DNA of 64,000 nucleotides from contig NW_003314284.1 in NCBI RefSeq assembly GCF_000143415.4, positions 854,825 through 918,824 of the forward strand, given 5' to 3'. The position numbers and the translations under genes are program-made. The notes under the pieces are model-generated. The model was not told the DNA's origin. It searched no databases and worked only from the letters and a program-made list of their open reading frames with translations. The stretch comes from Selaginella moellendorffii (Eukaryota; Streptophyta; Lycopodiopsida; Selaginellales; Selaginellaceae). This document shows positions 23,434 through 36,900 of this stretch, piece after piece; positions within the stretch are counted from its first letter, which is position 1, and every line of letters starts with the position of its first letter.

Positions 23434-25988
23434 AGCAAAGCAAGTGTCAATAGTCTTCAACAAAGTCTACAAGCAATCACTAATTGCAAAACAACTAACA
23501 ATCACTCTTTCAACTTGCCTTCATAAGACCCAACACTAAACTCATGCCATCAAGTCATACTTATCCAACATGAATGTAATACCTCAGGTACGAGATAAAG
23601 ATTCATGGACAAGCATAAACTAAATGACTATTCAATCTAACTCAACTGCAATAAGCTCACCAACTCGTCTAACTAATAGCTCTGAGCATGCTTTGAAGGG
23701 GTTAGCTATGCATAATCAACACTTAATCAAAACTAAAGTGAAGATCATGAGATGAACTCATATTGGTACAAAACCTCCTCATAGATAAAGCTATAGTACA
23801 GGTATCAACATCTCAACTTTAAACAACTAAGTTGAACATCACTATCCTCAGCCAAAGTGCAGGGCCACTAAGACCAAGTCAAGATTAGTGAGAGCTCACT
23901 ACTCTCATAGAGTTTAACGAAATGCAAAGTGTAACTTACCATTAAGCACAATGCTACAGAAGAAAGGCACAAAGGTCACCTTTCTAAAAAAACACAACAA
24001 TCATTTTTCTACACCAACTCCAGACTCTATCCAACTCAATTGCTTTAACCCCAAAAGTCAATATCCCTTTCGGGCCACATCATACAAACTACCTATTAAG
24101 ATCTAAGCCAACCGAAGTCAACTCCAACCCTTTCACTAGTTTGTATTAGCTTATGAAAACAGAAAGGTTTTCGGGCAAAGTGATCAACAAATCAGCCATT
24201 GGAAAAGTCTAAGAAAATTTAAAGAAAAATTTTCCATCCTAAAGAAAGAATAACTTTTAGTCTAGGAATACAAATTTTCAAGACTCAACTAACTTCCTCC
24301 TACTTACTACTACACATAGGTTCACCTCAACACAAATTCTTATGATCCATCAATATGCTTAAGCATCAAACATTTTTGCCCATATAACCGACATCCAACA
24401 CCGACATCTGCAAAACGCAAAGTGAACATTCAAGGCTTGATCACGAAGACCACATCTTCAGATATCCACATTACACTAACACTTTTTTTCAACCACCTTC
24501 AAGATCTAATATGAAGCCAAAACACTAACAAGAAAAATGATATGGAAAATCAAGCTCTAAAGAAAGTTCCTCATCACTCAACATAACAATGCCACTTCTA
24601 CTGACATAAGTGTTAGTAATGTTAATGCCTCAATTACACATCTTTTTCATTCAATAATCTACTCCAAGTGCAATGGAATTATTGATGACCTATAACAAAT
24701 AAATGCTACAACCTTTTTCCAACACTTCAATGGGCAAACTTAAAGACTAAGGAACCAACTTAAGTTTAGCATAATGGATCACTATTGAGAACTTTAGTCA
24801 AAATTACTTCAATATTACTATATGTAAGTAGATTAGCTTCATTATCAACCACTTTGGTTGATCATCGTTCAACTAAGCAACTTCGTAAATATATTGCCCA
24901 TTATCACATGGATATGATATAAGTATCACAATGACTTGATTATCAATTGAGTAACACCACGAGCAACACACATGTCATTACTTCAAAGGTTTATGTAAGC
25001 ATCAAGTGCCAACTGGATTCAACAAAATGCAACATAAATGCCACACTTCACCAATAGAGATTTACAACACTCAACACCACTAACTTTTGCTCACAACACA
25101 GACAAGCTCATGCCACCCTTTATTTGACCAAACTCAAAACTAATCCAACATCAAGCTATTCAAGGAGCAATAGCAAGGTTCCTTGGAAAAGAATTAAGCA
25201 TTGCAACCCAAGTCTTCAATAATAAGCCTAGACAAAATGGCATAGCATTTCATCGTTATCCATCCCGCAATTCACCATTTGTAAGAGCACTATAACTAAC
25301 ATGCATTAAGGTAGGGACTCTTGATTGCATAATGTGAACACAAGCAATGAGTTAACATTTCATTGCAAATCATCTCTCCAAGAAGAGAAAATGATTTACA
25401 TGTTTGATCCTTCGTCCCTGATGACTCTCTTTTCGATCTCATCTTTTGACCAAACCTCAAGTTTGCTTCCGCACTGCCTTCAGTCCAATCCAAGAAAAGT
25501 TTATGAAAGAGTATGGCAATAACTACTTGAACCAATAGATTATTCTCTACAGTCTTGATTGATCCTTTTGTAATCATGCCTAGGAAGGTTCCACTAGTGT
25601 CATGCTAAACAACTACGGACCAGCCTATTTGCCACTCATAGTAAACCCAAGGAGGTTTACTTTTACTCATGGTACATAGAACAACTCATGAAAACATCAA
25701 TAGGCTATCATTAATCCTGCCAACTCAAAGGGTAACTTTGAGTTGCTAATGTGCCTCACTCACGAGCCCAAGCACAAACTTATGCGAAACGGAATATTTC
25801 AATCCATCTTATGAGCCCAAGAGCAAACTCATATAATATGGTACAAAAAGGTAACCAAATCCATACCCAAGGAATGATTGCGAAGCCTTTGCACCTAAAT
25901 ATATACCACTCGGATCATTGTTTTCATCTCTACGTATGCAATGAGACTAGTTGCCTAATCTTATTGGATAGTACTCGCTGAGACTCAT
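23434..25988. other. G-poor non-coding internal region (right part)
   Basis: Continuation of the A/C-rich, G-poor DNA of 14900-16869. No frame above 100 codons and no protein motif. Near 25740-25860 short phrases around GAGCCCAAG(C/A)(A/G)CAAACT recur. Confidence 0.55.
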
Positions 25989-26002
25989 TCTCTGATACCA
26001 AA

Positions 26003-27164
26003 TGTAGCGCATGTGGTTTTTACTCTTTATCTTATGGTGATTTAACATAGGATAACACTACAAAGTGGAACCTAAACCCTCCATATGCCATGTGTCACAT
26101 GTCATATGCCATGTGCCACATGCCACATGTCCAAAGGACAATGGTGTGAAACCTGAGATTCAGGGCCTTGGGCCACTGAATGAAGGAACAGTGCCAAACT
26201 CCCAAACATGGAGCCAAGGAGTGATGGCACTAAAGCACGGAATGACTCCCAAGCATATAGTCCAAAGAGTGAAGGGATAGGAGCACAGAGCAACTTAGAT
26301 CAATCCTAGAGCAACCAACATCCCAAGTATACAAAATAGAGCCAAATGGAGTCTGGTGTTATTTTGGCATACTGGTGGCCTAACGTGAGGATATGGGTAC
26401 TCCACCAGCTAGCATGGAATGGAACTTGGGCTTAGACCCAAATTGGACACAGAACAAGGACAAACACGCAAGCAAGAGCTCGACTATACCTTAGGTTGGT
26501 TAACCATGCCTGACCTACTCACTATCCCTACTATACATTTGGAACCCCCCATAGCGCCCGTTCCCCCCCCCCCCCTACCCCCCTGCCCTAAGGAACACAT
26601 GCTTTGGGCTTTCACCCCAAGCCTCCTTTAATATCAAGAGTTAGTCTTTGGGATAAGCTTGAAACTTACTAAATATAGAATGTCCCTAGATTGCAAATTT
26701 GGACATGGGATGAACACCATTGTGTTTAGGACAATCTCTACATTCCATAAATATGCTAAATGAGCGAATCTAAACACTTTCCATAAATAGCATTTGGGAC
26801 CGAAATGAGACTAACATAAAGGGCATGATGGTGAGGGTGTTTGGCAAACACGGTAAACTATCATCCAGTGATATTGAGGGACTAATCTCACTACATGAGG
26901 GTTTTTGTCACTAACTAGTGCAAGACACAACAAGACAGGAACTCCTTACCGGGCTAAGTATATTTAGCTAATAACATATAGGAATTCTATCCTTATGCTC
27001 ATCCGGTCTAAGTACACTCGAAATGCCCAATTAACTCCACTAGCACAAAAGAGACTGATAAAGGGTCTAGCAATACCAACCTTTTGCCATCATGGCAGTA
27101 AGGAAAGAATATTCAAAAGACAACTGACAGATAACTTTCGATACCCGAAGTCACATTCGTGACA
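26003..27164 (-). repeat. Full-length family A LTR, minus strand, 1162 bp
   Basis: On the minus strand it starts TGTCACGAATGTGACTTCGG (27164) and ends CCACATGCGCTACA (26003), followed by TTTGGTATCAGAGAATGAG with an initiator-Met primer site. Its outer half matches 13567-14160 inverted and its inner half matches 12965-13510. It contains a C-run near 26565. Confidence 0.82.
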
Positions 27165-29130
27165 TTATCCTTAGATACAAATATGCATTTTAATCACTTC
27201 AGCTTTAAACTAACTTTTTGCAATTGATTTAACACCTTTTGAACATCACAAATATGCTCCTCCCATATCCCTTCTGAGTGGATCAAAACATCATTGAAGA
27301 AGTTGGTAGTCACCTTTAACATCTTGCAAAGAACTTCATCCACTATCCACTAGAAAATCACTAAAGTATTGTTCAAACCGAATGGCATTACCAAAAACTT
27401 GTACAAACCAAATGATATATAAAAAGCAATCTTGGGAATATTCTTTTTGGCCATTAGCACTTGCCAGTATCTAGAAACAAAATCTAATTTGGTGAACTAA
27501 CAACTTCTCCCCATACGATTTAGAAGATTAGTATCGTGAGGAAAAGGGTATATATATGGGATAGTTACTTTGTTTAAGGGATGACAATTGATGTAGAAAC
27601 TAATACTCCCATTAGACTTCATTACAAGATGAGGTTCACATGCTTAAGGACTTCGTGACTTTTGAATAACACCCTTTTTCAGATCTCTTTGATGTTTGTA
27701 TGTAAAATCTTGATCTCCTTTGGTGACTGATGACGAACAGGAACCTTGATTGAACAAGCATCCCTAATTGGAACAGGATGATGTGTTGCAATCTTGGCCC
27801 TAGATGACAAATTAAATTTGAAAAGATTAACATACTCCTTCATAAGTTAGTGAACCACTGCAACACAAAAATTGTCAAAGGGATTTAAAGAGGGAATAAA
27901 GGAACAAGATGGAAACATAAAAGGAAATAATGGGGAGACAAAAATGATGAAAACAGAAGTAGAAGGACAAAAAGGAATAGAAATGAAAGGAATGAAAAAA
28001 AGATAAGGAATTATGAAACAAGGGGAGAAGCCTCAAAGTCACATTTGACATGATTACATGTAATCAATCTATACCAAGGATGAGGTCAAAAGTTTGACTT
28101 GGCACCACTCTTAATAATAGAAGCTTCACCCTCAACATCACCCATACACAAAACTAGGTTCACCTCATCCCGTGCACATGCATGTGTACAGTTATGCCAT
28201 AAAGAATAAAAACTAGCTTTACGACATGACGCAAATGTAGATGGCAACATGTGGCAACACACTAAACAATAGAAAATAAACTCAAGCCTATATTATCTAA
28301 CACAAAAAGAATAATAGAAGACCTTTTGTTATAAAAATGATATTGAGAAGTAAACACTAGATGAATTGATGCCAAATAAACCCTTTAATGATACTCCTAA
28401 AAAAAAATGAATGGATCACCAACTTATTGGCACAAGGAGCCCCCACTACTCACGTGACTCCTCGTTTCCTAGAAACATCTTGTTATTTAGAGCTTCCACT
28501 ATAGCAGCATCAATAAGACATTGTTAACGCCAAAGTCTCCACCCAAGAAATAAAGTACACCAATCTAGAAAATGTTAACAACACCGATAAGTGTGACCAA
28601 TTTCATCACACGCCCAATAGTGGACATCATGGCCATGACTACATCCTTACTTTTGTTTTTGAACTTGAGCAATAGTAGCATCAACTTCCATTAAAATAGA
28701 ACCATCTCTCATATGAAGTGGAGGTAAAGCATGTGCAATAAAAAGTGGAACAAGTAATATCTCATACAATGCACCAAAGAGAATGCTCTAATCTGTATAG
28801 TGGTTGCACTTAAACCATTGTACCATTGTAACACTGTCTCTTAGAGACATGTGAAAACTCAAACAAACACTAAACATCATCTCAAGAATGATATGTAACA
28901 ATCACCATAAAATGATTAAACTAATGGTATATATCATCCATAGAATTCCTATAGAAGATCTTTAGCCAAATGCAAGGATTGGCAGCAATAGCAGGAGGAG
29001 TTGTACCATATGCTATGAATACTACCATCAACTAAGTTTGATTATTCAATTGCAACTGCATAACATCGAACAATTGCACTAATTATTGCTCCATAATTAA
29101 AGGAGGAGGAAGCTACTATGTCATGAAGAT
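27165..29130 (-). pseudogene. Gypsy gag-protease-RT debris, minus strand
   Basis: Frames full of stops but with recognisable order on the minus strand. 29100-28800 is Gag-like; about 28150-28030 is protease-like (HPWYRLITCNHVKCDFEASP); 27830-27640 is the RT lead-in (HHPVPIRDACSIKVPVRHQ); 27400-27200 is RT (MPFGLNNTLVIF, then DVLIHSEGIWEEHICDVQKV). No LTRs could be assigned with confidence. Confidence 0.6.
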
Positions 29131-29769
29131 GAAAAAAAAGGAGAAAAACAAAAGAGAAAAAAATAAGTAAAATCTAGATGATGCTAAAGTTTAATTTAAA
29201 CCAAAATCCCAAATTTAAACACTTCTTAGGAACAATTAAAGTTGCCCTCTCCTCCTCTGAATGAGTGCATAAACTATGAAAATGGAAATACAAAATGTGC
29301 ATCTTTATTCAAAAACCTTAGGTTATATATAGGAGTGAGTGGTTTGGATTGATATCAATTTGATGGCTATCAAAATCCACTATACTAATATAAGTGTATA
29401 GCTGTTAATATTAGTATATAGCATTATAACCGTACACTTGAACCTTATAGATACTAATTTTGTTCCTTCTAAATAAATCTTGATAATATAAAATTACATT
29501 TGTTTAAATTTCCTTCACAAACTCATGCCTCTTTTATTTTTATTTTTTATTTCTTTTCTCATTCTTTTGATAAGTGGTTCCACTTAGATCTCACATATGT
29601 AATAATCTAATTAAAAATGATTTTCTATTAAGCTCTGAGTTTTCTATGCTACTAGAAATAGTAGAAAAGGAACAATTTCTTTAAAAAAGTAGTTTTTAAT
29701 TGATTGAAGGTATTAATTGTACTAATCTAGAACTTTAGGAGATTATACTTGTTAGTTAAGCTGCACTTC
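29131..29769. other. AT-rich upstream flank of the CVNH gene
   Basis: Very AT-rich, no coding motif. TTATATATAGGAG near 29313 looks like a TATA region, possibly of an old LTR. Nothing here is clearly the lectin promoter. Confidence 0.35.
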
Positions 29770-30222
29770 ATGGGGTTTTTAATATTTTTTACTTTACTTA
29801 TAAATATTTTTAAGTACTTTGTAAGTATAATTTTAAATGACTAATTTTTACTCAATTTTTCTATATTTATATAGGTTATAATACATAGTGATTTTGTTGA
29901 TACATGTGATATTAGTACAATGAAGCTTATAAGAATTGATGATAATGATGAAAGTAAAGGTTGGCAATTTGAAGCTGTTTGTGAACCTCTTATAAATCAA
30001 AAATCAACCATTACTCTTAATAATTGTATTACAAATACTAATGGGAATATGGGTCATGGTCGTGATTTTCAATTATCATGTAATAGTGCAATTGTAACAA
30101 TATCATATGAAGGTTGGGTCAAATTAGCAGCAGTATGCAGTACTTTTGGTGGTCTTCCAAATCCAACTATAATTTATTTAAATTCAATTCTTGTAAATGT
30201 AAATGGTTATCTTAAATGTTAA
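29770..30222 (+). CDS. Secreted cyanovirin-N homology (CVNH) domain lectin
   Basis: Two exons, 29770-29820 and 29875-30219 plus stop TAA, joined in phase across a 54-nt intron with GTAAGT donor, GACTAAT branch-like sequence and TATAG acceptor; 132 residues. Exon 1 (MGFLIFFTLLINIFKYF) and the first residues of exon 2 form a hydrophobic signal peptide, probably cleaved near HSD. The rest is one CVNH domain of two repeats. Repeat 1: DTCDISTMKL, WQFEAVCEP, STITLNNCITNTNGNM. Repeat 2: DFQLSCNSAI, VKLAAVCSTFGG, PTIIYLNSILVNVNGYLKC. The repeat grammar C..., (L/F)xAxC, then LNxxIxNxxG is that of CVNH lectins, which bind high-mannose glycans. Cysteine pairs expected within each repeat are present; two extra cysteines (NNC and the last residue) could form a further bridge. 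AATAAA follows at 30227. Only 9 of 116 codons end in G or C. No stops or frameshifts. Isolated among transposons. Confidence 0.82.
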
Positions 30223-31204
30223 ATTGAATAAAACCAATAATATAAAAAGAACACATTCTAAAATTTGTTTTTGAAAAAATTATTAAATAAATTATGTTAT
30301 AAATATGAAATGATATAGTAAAGTTATTTATAAAATGTGAAACTAACCATTATTTCATTAAGTGATAAGGAATTTTATTTAGAGGTTGATTTTTCATATC
30401 ATTTTTCTTATTACTGTTTTGACTTCACATTTGATCTTAAAAATGAATATAAATATCCAAAATGTGATCTTTGTGATTGAGTCTTGGATTTGAATAATCA
30501 ATTTATCCATACTTCTCCATGTTTTTATATATTATACTTAGTGTGTTTCCTTTCTTTTTGACATATATATAACTTAATAATATGAGTTTAGTGTTTGGGT
30601 TTTATAAAGGTGAACTAAAGAATGATTGTTGGTTATTTGGTGACTAATTATTATTTGTATACTTTGTCAAGGACTATTAGGATTTTATTTAGCTTGATAA
30701 TGATTTAGTAGTGATAGGCTTGCTTTACCAATGTATTATGGAGGATTATGTTGTTGGGCTTGCATGGTTTTTATATATTAGCATATTGATTCCATCTCTA
30801 TCAGTATTATTTGGTTGCATTTAGTTTTTGGTGTTAAATTACATTCAGTTTAGAATGTGGTGATTCACTCCTTAATAATTTACCATTTGTAGCTGAGTAT
30901 TATTCCAAAATTAATTGAATAAGATATCAATAACCTTAGTTAGTTTAATTAGAGAGGTGATTCTCTTTTAACTTTATTCAAGTATTAGTGGAGCATATAT
31001 TATCTATCTCCCTTTAATGAGAGAACCTTTAATACTTATTTTATCCTTATTTATCCACCACTCTATCTCTCTACCCTTAAGCCAATTAAATAAAGGAGCC
31101 TTTAAAGTTATTTTATCCTCATTCATCTTATAATTGAATTTATCAATACTTCCATTATATAAACTGATTATTCCATATGAAGTAATTAGTCATTTTAGGG
31201 AACT
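30223..31204. other. AT-rich DNA with inverted piece of the G-poor element
   Basis: No gene. About 30770-30930 is an inverted, diverged copy of about 16640-16790 (shared phrases AACCAAATAATA(C/T)TGATAGAG and GATTCACCACAT), so G-poor element debris extends here. Confidence 0.5.
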
Positions 31205-32400
31205 AGATTATACCTCAAGTTAAATAGCCATGCCTAACCTATACTATCCCTACTATACATTTGGAACCCCTTCAAAGGAATGCATACTTTAGGTTTACAC
31301 TAGGAGTTAGTCTCTAGAACAATCACAAAAATTTATTTAATATAAAATGGCATTAGATTATGCATTTACAACACTATTGTGTTTAGGATAAACTCTACAT
31401 TCTATAGATATGCCTCACTAGAAAATTTAAACACCTTCCATAAATAGTTATTGAGACCAAAGAAAACCAACACATATAGTATGATAGTGAGAGTATCTTG
31501 GCAAACACGGTAAGTTATCATTTAACAAATATTGAGGGATTAATCTCAATATTTTTGGGGTTTCTAACACTAGTAAATACAATCCAAATCAAGTATGCTT
31601 AATCAATAGAACTTAAGAATGCTATTATGTAACGCATCTCTCTAATTGTTTATTATCTCCTCTAAATAATTTAGATTTTACTATATCACCTAAGTATTTT
31701 CATGACCTGATCTTGGGTTCAAGATGAATGAGAAAATCAAGCTCTCTAATTTTTAAAACCCCAAAGAAAAATGAATTTGTGAAAAATAACAACCAAATCA
31801 TTGAAATATTGTGTTTGGGATTAAATGGATACCTTGCATTGTGCAATACCTTGCTATAATACACCAACAACTTAAGCCATTTTACTAGTGAATGTCATCT
31901 TTTGTAAGATAATCTTCCCCATTGACACTCCATAATTACATAGCACTCCAAAACATAGAACAAGAGCTGGGATAATGATCATAGTTCAAACTTTTTATAA
32001 GTAGAATTCTGCCATAATCTAAAAACTTTTTTAGAGAATATTATATATTGTGAAAAGCTAATAGATTTAACTAAATCATTAAACTTTTAGCAGCTAGAAA
32101 ATTTATGTATATATCTTTTCTTCTGATGTATAATATCATTCATTAGATGTAAAAAATTTATTTACTTAAATATATTAAGCATAATATACAGCTCTAATTT
32201 ATTTACTAATAGAAAACATAGTTAAAAAGATCTAGTGCAATTATAAAATAAATATACCATCACTTTATTATGTTAGTGTCATCTAATAAGCTTTTACAGA
32301 ATGGTGGTGGTGCTTGGTAGTTGGTAAACTACAAGGTACTTGACAAAATATAGATATTATCCTTTGGAACTAGATAAAATTAGCTATCCAGACCAGAATA
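31205..32400 (-). repeat. Left arm of a 1.2-kb dispersed inverted repeat
   Basis: 31215-31600 is a family A LTR piece on the minus strand (TATACATTTGGAACCCC, GGCAAACACGGTAAGTTATC). The following DNA to about 32400 matches the reverse complement of 52060-53000 (for example GCTTTTACAGAATGGTGGT against ACCATCATTCTGTAAAAGC). The two arms bracket the 38.4-48.5 kb gene island. Confidence 0.7.
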
Positions 32401-34420
32401 TCATAGTTCTGATTGAGAAAGATGAGCCCTTATGACTATAACTCTTTTTATGCTTCATTTTTTAAAAACAATTTTAGGTACAGATTGTGTTGAGTATTCC
32501 ATTTCTATCACTTAGTTTATAAGTCGTGTTCAAATAGTTCATAACAATGGAAAAAAAATATTTACTAATCATTATTTTAATTTTAACTGATTTGAAAAAT
32601 GGCATCCATATCTTGATAAATTACAAAACTTGTTTAAGCTCATTGCTGTAAGCAGGATTATAAATGTTTACTAGTGTTTTTATTAAGAAAATTGTGAAAA
32701 AATCAAATGCCTATTTAAACTATTAACAGAAGATTTGATTTAATAAAGAATTAGTTGTGTTTTTATGCTATCTACAATTGTCACTACCAAAACATATGCC
32801 TACTATGAAATATACTAGTTAGCCATGATTTTTTTTATACAATTGAACCATGATTTCATCTTTCAAAATTTACTAATAGAGATGTCTAAGGGAATTAAGT
32901 CTGAAGATCTTGTCAAATAGAATTCATAAGAAATAGGTGTAGGATACCTTAAAAAAATCCAAAAAACTCAAAATTAAAAGGCACTCATTTTAGTGGAGTG
33001 AACTAATTTAGTTTATGATCTTTGGCATAATTCCCTGAAATTTTCTAAAGAAAAACGCTAATAAAATAGATATCATAAGCTCAAATTCTTGATTTGGATA
33101 TTGGCATGCTTTTCTTTAATTTTTAATTCAGTAATTTTTTGTATAATATTTAAACTCATTATGCTATATAAACACTTTGAACTATGTCCCAAATACTCCC
33201 TTTATTGTGATAGAGGTACTGTACAGATAATAGCCTGTTAATAGGATCATTCCACTTAAGAAAGTAACACTTTTGCGACTAAAGAAAAATCTTTTTCCTA
33301 CATTCGCATTGACTTTTCACTGTAGGACTTCTCTATATTTATATTTTACAATTAGATTTATATATTCGATGAGAAAAAGTATTTTATGATTTCAAGTGTA
33401 TTTTTTAAATAGATCTGCAAAGAAAAAACACATTTAAAGACTTAATTCTGTCTAGGCTAGCATAACTAGATTCCTTGATAGTTTTACAGGTATTGACAAA
33501 GCATATTTAATAGATGTAAATCACATCTATTGGAATGTTACATTTTCTTGTCACGTGTTATGTTGGAACAATTTGATTTAAGAGTCAATACCATAGTTTC
33601 ATACACAAACTTTATCCCTTTTCTCCTACTTAGTTTAATTTATATCCTCTTAGCTTTTATACAAGAAACCCCATTAGAAACTAAAAAGTGAAACTATGTT
33701 GTCAAAATATTTTATTATAGTTTAACTATAGATTATATTGTTTTTTATATAATTTTAATAAATTATATGTTATATCCTAGTTTATTGTAATAATATTAGT
33801 TTATCATAGTTTAATATTATAGTTTAATGTAATGAAATAAATTTCATAGTTTTAAAATTTCAAGTATAGTTTAAATAACATAGTTTTTTAAAGTAATATA
33901 TTGAATATAGTTTAGATAACATAGTTTGCACTTCAAATAAGGGTAAGATCTATTGGATCTATTTTCATCAAAGCTTCACAAAATTCCTCCAATTCAAGTT
34001 GAAAAGTTTGAAGAAGATCCTTTCTATTCCAGTCGCTAATTGAGAAGCCCAAGGACCACAGAGCCACTAGCTTTGAGTGCCTTTCAAAATTTCATATGCA
34101 ATATAACAATCAAAGGATAAAAGTAAAAGATTAATAGTCAAGAATAGGCCTTTGAAATTATTGAAGGGAATCCAAATGATAAGTTAAACAAAGACCCACT
34201 ATATAGTGGATGCTAACAGATTATAAAGAAAAAAACATGTTTCCCAGAATAAGATTCCTATATGCTCAGATTTGGTGAAAAGCAAAAGTTTTAAGATATG
34301 GAGTGGCAAAGTAGCCAAATGAAAGGGATATGGACAACTTTTAAGAATTATGGTTAAGTGGAAAGGTGGCATGAAATAAAAAAGAGAATAATAATGCCCT
34401 TAAGTAAAAACCTTTCTAGG
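32401..34420. other. AT-rich DNA, nothing recognised
   Basis: Two kilobases of AT-rich sequence without a long reading frame. Around 33690-33930 a loose repetition of AGTTTA(A/T)(T/C)ATA(A/G)TTTA-like phrases forms a low-complexity zone. Confidence 0.4.
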
Positions 34421-34994
34421 TGTAAACAATTAATTTTTCCATTCTACTTTAGTCACTTAACCACACCTCCGACCACTTGAAGGAGTTTCATTTATAACCT
34501 CTATAAATCTAATTTATGACGTGGGGCTTGCTAGCCCTAAGAATGGCATCTATACCACTCAATCGTTGCACTTGGTCTAAATGCTCCACATTTCCAATCT
34601 CATGACCAACACCCCAAGGTACTACCGACATATTAACTTATTACGCTAAGGCTATGCCCCTTCACCTTGGTCACACTAATGGTCCAACACCACCTACATC
34701 ACAGTCCTGTCTCTCAAAGACTAAGCCATCTATTTATGAGTGATCATCGTAGATCCACTCCTTAGCATCCTTAGGATGCCTACGGATATGGGGAATAGCC
34801 TTCCCAAATATCACTTTTTCGGTCCCCACTAAATCCCTTTTTGTCCATGGCCGTGTTCGCCAACACTACCACTGGATCAAAACCTACAGCCCGACCATTA
34901 AGTCTCACTGTCCTCTAGGACTTCCTCACCATGTGACTGTATCCTTAGTCGCCACACTAAAGGACTACTCCTCTTCCTTTCCACAGTTCAGGAT

Positions 34995-35270
34995 TACTTT
35001 GTCTCAGCTTCGGACTCGGTCTTAGTCTTGGCCTCGGTCTTGGTCTCGGTCTTGGTCTCGGTCTCGGTCTCAATCTCGGTTCCATTTCGGACTCCATCTC
35101 AGGTTCATCTCGGACCCCATCTCGAACTCCATTTCGGGTCCATTTCAGACTCCATCTCGAGTCCATCTTAGACTCCATCTCAAACTCCATCTTGGGTCCA
35201 TCTCGGAGTCCATCTTGGGTTAATCTCGGACTCCATCTCAGGTCTATCTCGGACTCCATCTTGAACACTT
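34995..35270 (+). repeat. CTCGGT and CTCGGACTCCAT tandem array
   Basis: 35018-35090 is a degenerate six-base CTCGGT/CTTGGT array. 35080-35270 is a 11-12-bp array alternating CTCGGACTCCAT and CTCGGGTCCAT. Its minus strand stays open for 312 nt as Met-Glu-Ser/Arg-Pro polymer, a by-product of unit length. Related arrays are at 36640-36900 and 60421-60497. Confidence 0.85.
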
Positions 35271-36639
35271 CTACGTGTCATGTGTTGGTTCTTTTCTGTC
35301 CCTTTTCTAAAGACTCACTTATTGCTCACTTCGTGCTTCTTCTTTGAGCCCTTCATTGGGAGTTCCACTCCCACTCTCGACTTTTCGAGTCGGAGATTTT
35401 AGTCCAAACGTGTTACACTCATTTGGCTTTTGCTTCAGCCACTACCATGTGGCACCCTTTCAGCTCCATGTTGAGACTTAGGGATTTGTGTCTCACACTA
35501 GGATGGAGAAGTGAAATTTGCACAACCAATATCTATACCACTCAGCCTATACACTTGGTTTGCATGCTCCACATATCCGACTTTATAATAGACACTTTAA
35601 AAATACCACTAACACATTAGCCCATTATACTAAAGCTATGTCTATTTACATTTGTGTCATTAGTAGCCAAGACAACTTGTGCCACAATCCTGTCTTCTGA
35701 AGACTAGGCCATCTATCCATGAGTGGTCATTCCATAACCACATTTTAGCATCCTTAGGATGCCCAAAGATATAAAAAACACCCTTTCCCAATATCCCTTC
35801 TCCAGTCCCCACTAAATTCCACTTCATTTATAGTAATGCTCACCAACATTGCCACTGAGTTAGGATCCAAAAGTTTAATTTGCCAACTTACCACGTCTAT
35901 CCAACCACCACTACCTTAACCTTAGTTAAGTTCTTTTACCAAGGTTCCCGTTTATTGTACTAGCTTATACTTGGTTTACTTAGTTTCAACTACTCATTAC
36001 AAGAGCAACGAAGTGTTAAGCTATCCATCCACGAATTCCCAAATTCTTTCTCAATCCCCCTCCCTATGTTAGATTGGACTTAAAGTTTAACTACACTCAC
36101 CGCAAATACAAGCAGTTGAACACACCAAGTTTCCAGGTTCCTAATATCCCATGGTACAATAAAACTTAATTATGGGACTCTTTAACTCCCAAGCCTTAGA
36201 TACATCTCTTACTTCAGGACCATGGAGGGAAACACTATAACTTAATAACTTAGTATAAATACCCTTACTCTTCCATTTCCATCCCAAAGAGAAGGCTTAA
36301 GCCCCTAGGAAGGAGTGAGGACTAATAAATTACATAGTACTCAAGTAGAGCACCACTCCATATGAGCTAGAAGTACTGTAGTTGATTCCCTTTTTGGGAG
36401 TGGGAGCTGCTTTTGAGCACTTCCTTAGATGGCATTTTTGGCAAGTCCACACTCACTCCCATTTAAGGCTTTTAACCCCAATCCCATTTTCAACTCAATT
36501 TGGAAGCACCACTAAAGAGTCCCTTCAAGATTAGTTCTTAAACCTCACTATCCTTATTATATTTTTAGAACCCTTTGCAACCCTTTCCCCTAGGAGATGA
36601 TTGCTTTGGGCTTTTACCTTACGATTTGTATTAGTATTT

Positions 36640-36900
36640 GGATTCAATCTCAAACTTAATCTTGGATTTGATCTTAGACTTAACCTCAGACTCGGTCTCA
36701 AACTCGATCTCAGACTCAACATCGGGCCCAACCTCGAACTCGGTCTTGGACTTGATCTCAAGTCTTGAACCCAATCTCGGATCTCAAACTTAGTTTTGAA
36801 CTTGGTCTTGGACTCAATCTTGAACTCAGTTTCAGAGTTATGATCTTGAACTTAGTCTCGGAATCGGTCTTAGACTCAATTTCAGACTTAGTCTCATCTA
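36640..36900 (+). repeat. Degenerate CTCGGACTTGAT-like tandem array
   Basis: Variants of (A/T)CT(C/T)(G/A)(G/A)ACT(C/T)(A/G)(A/G)(T/C)CTC repeat across the stretch, the same kind of array as at 35080-35270 but more diverged and CT-transition rich. Confidence 0.7.

Noticed and set aside
34957-35268. 103-codon minus frame rich in Met-Glu-Ser and Arg-Pro
   Set aside because: It follows exactly the 6- and 12-bp tandem units; a satellite by-product.
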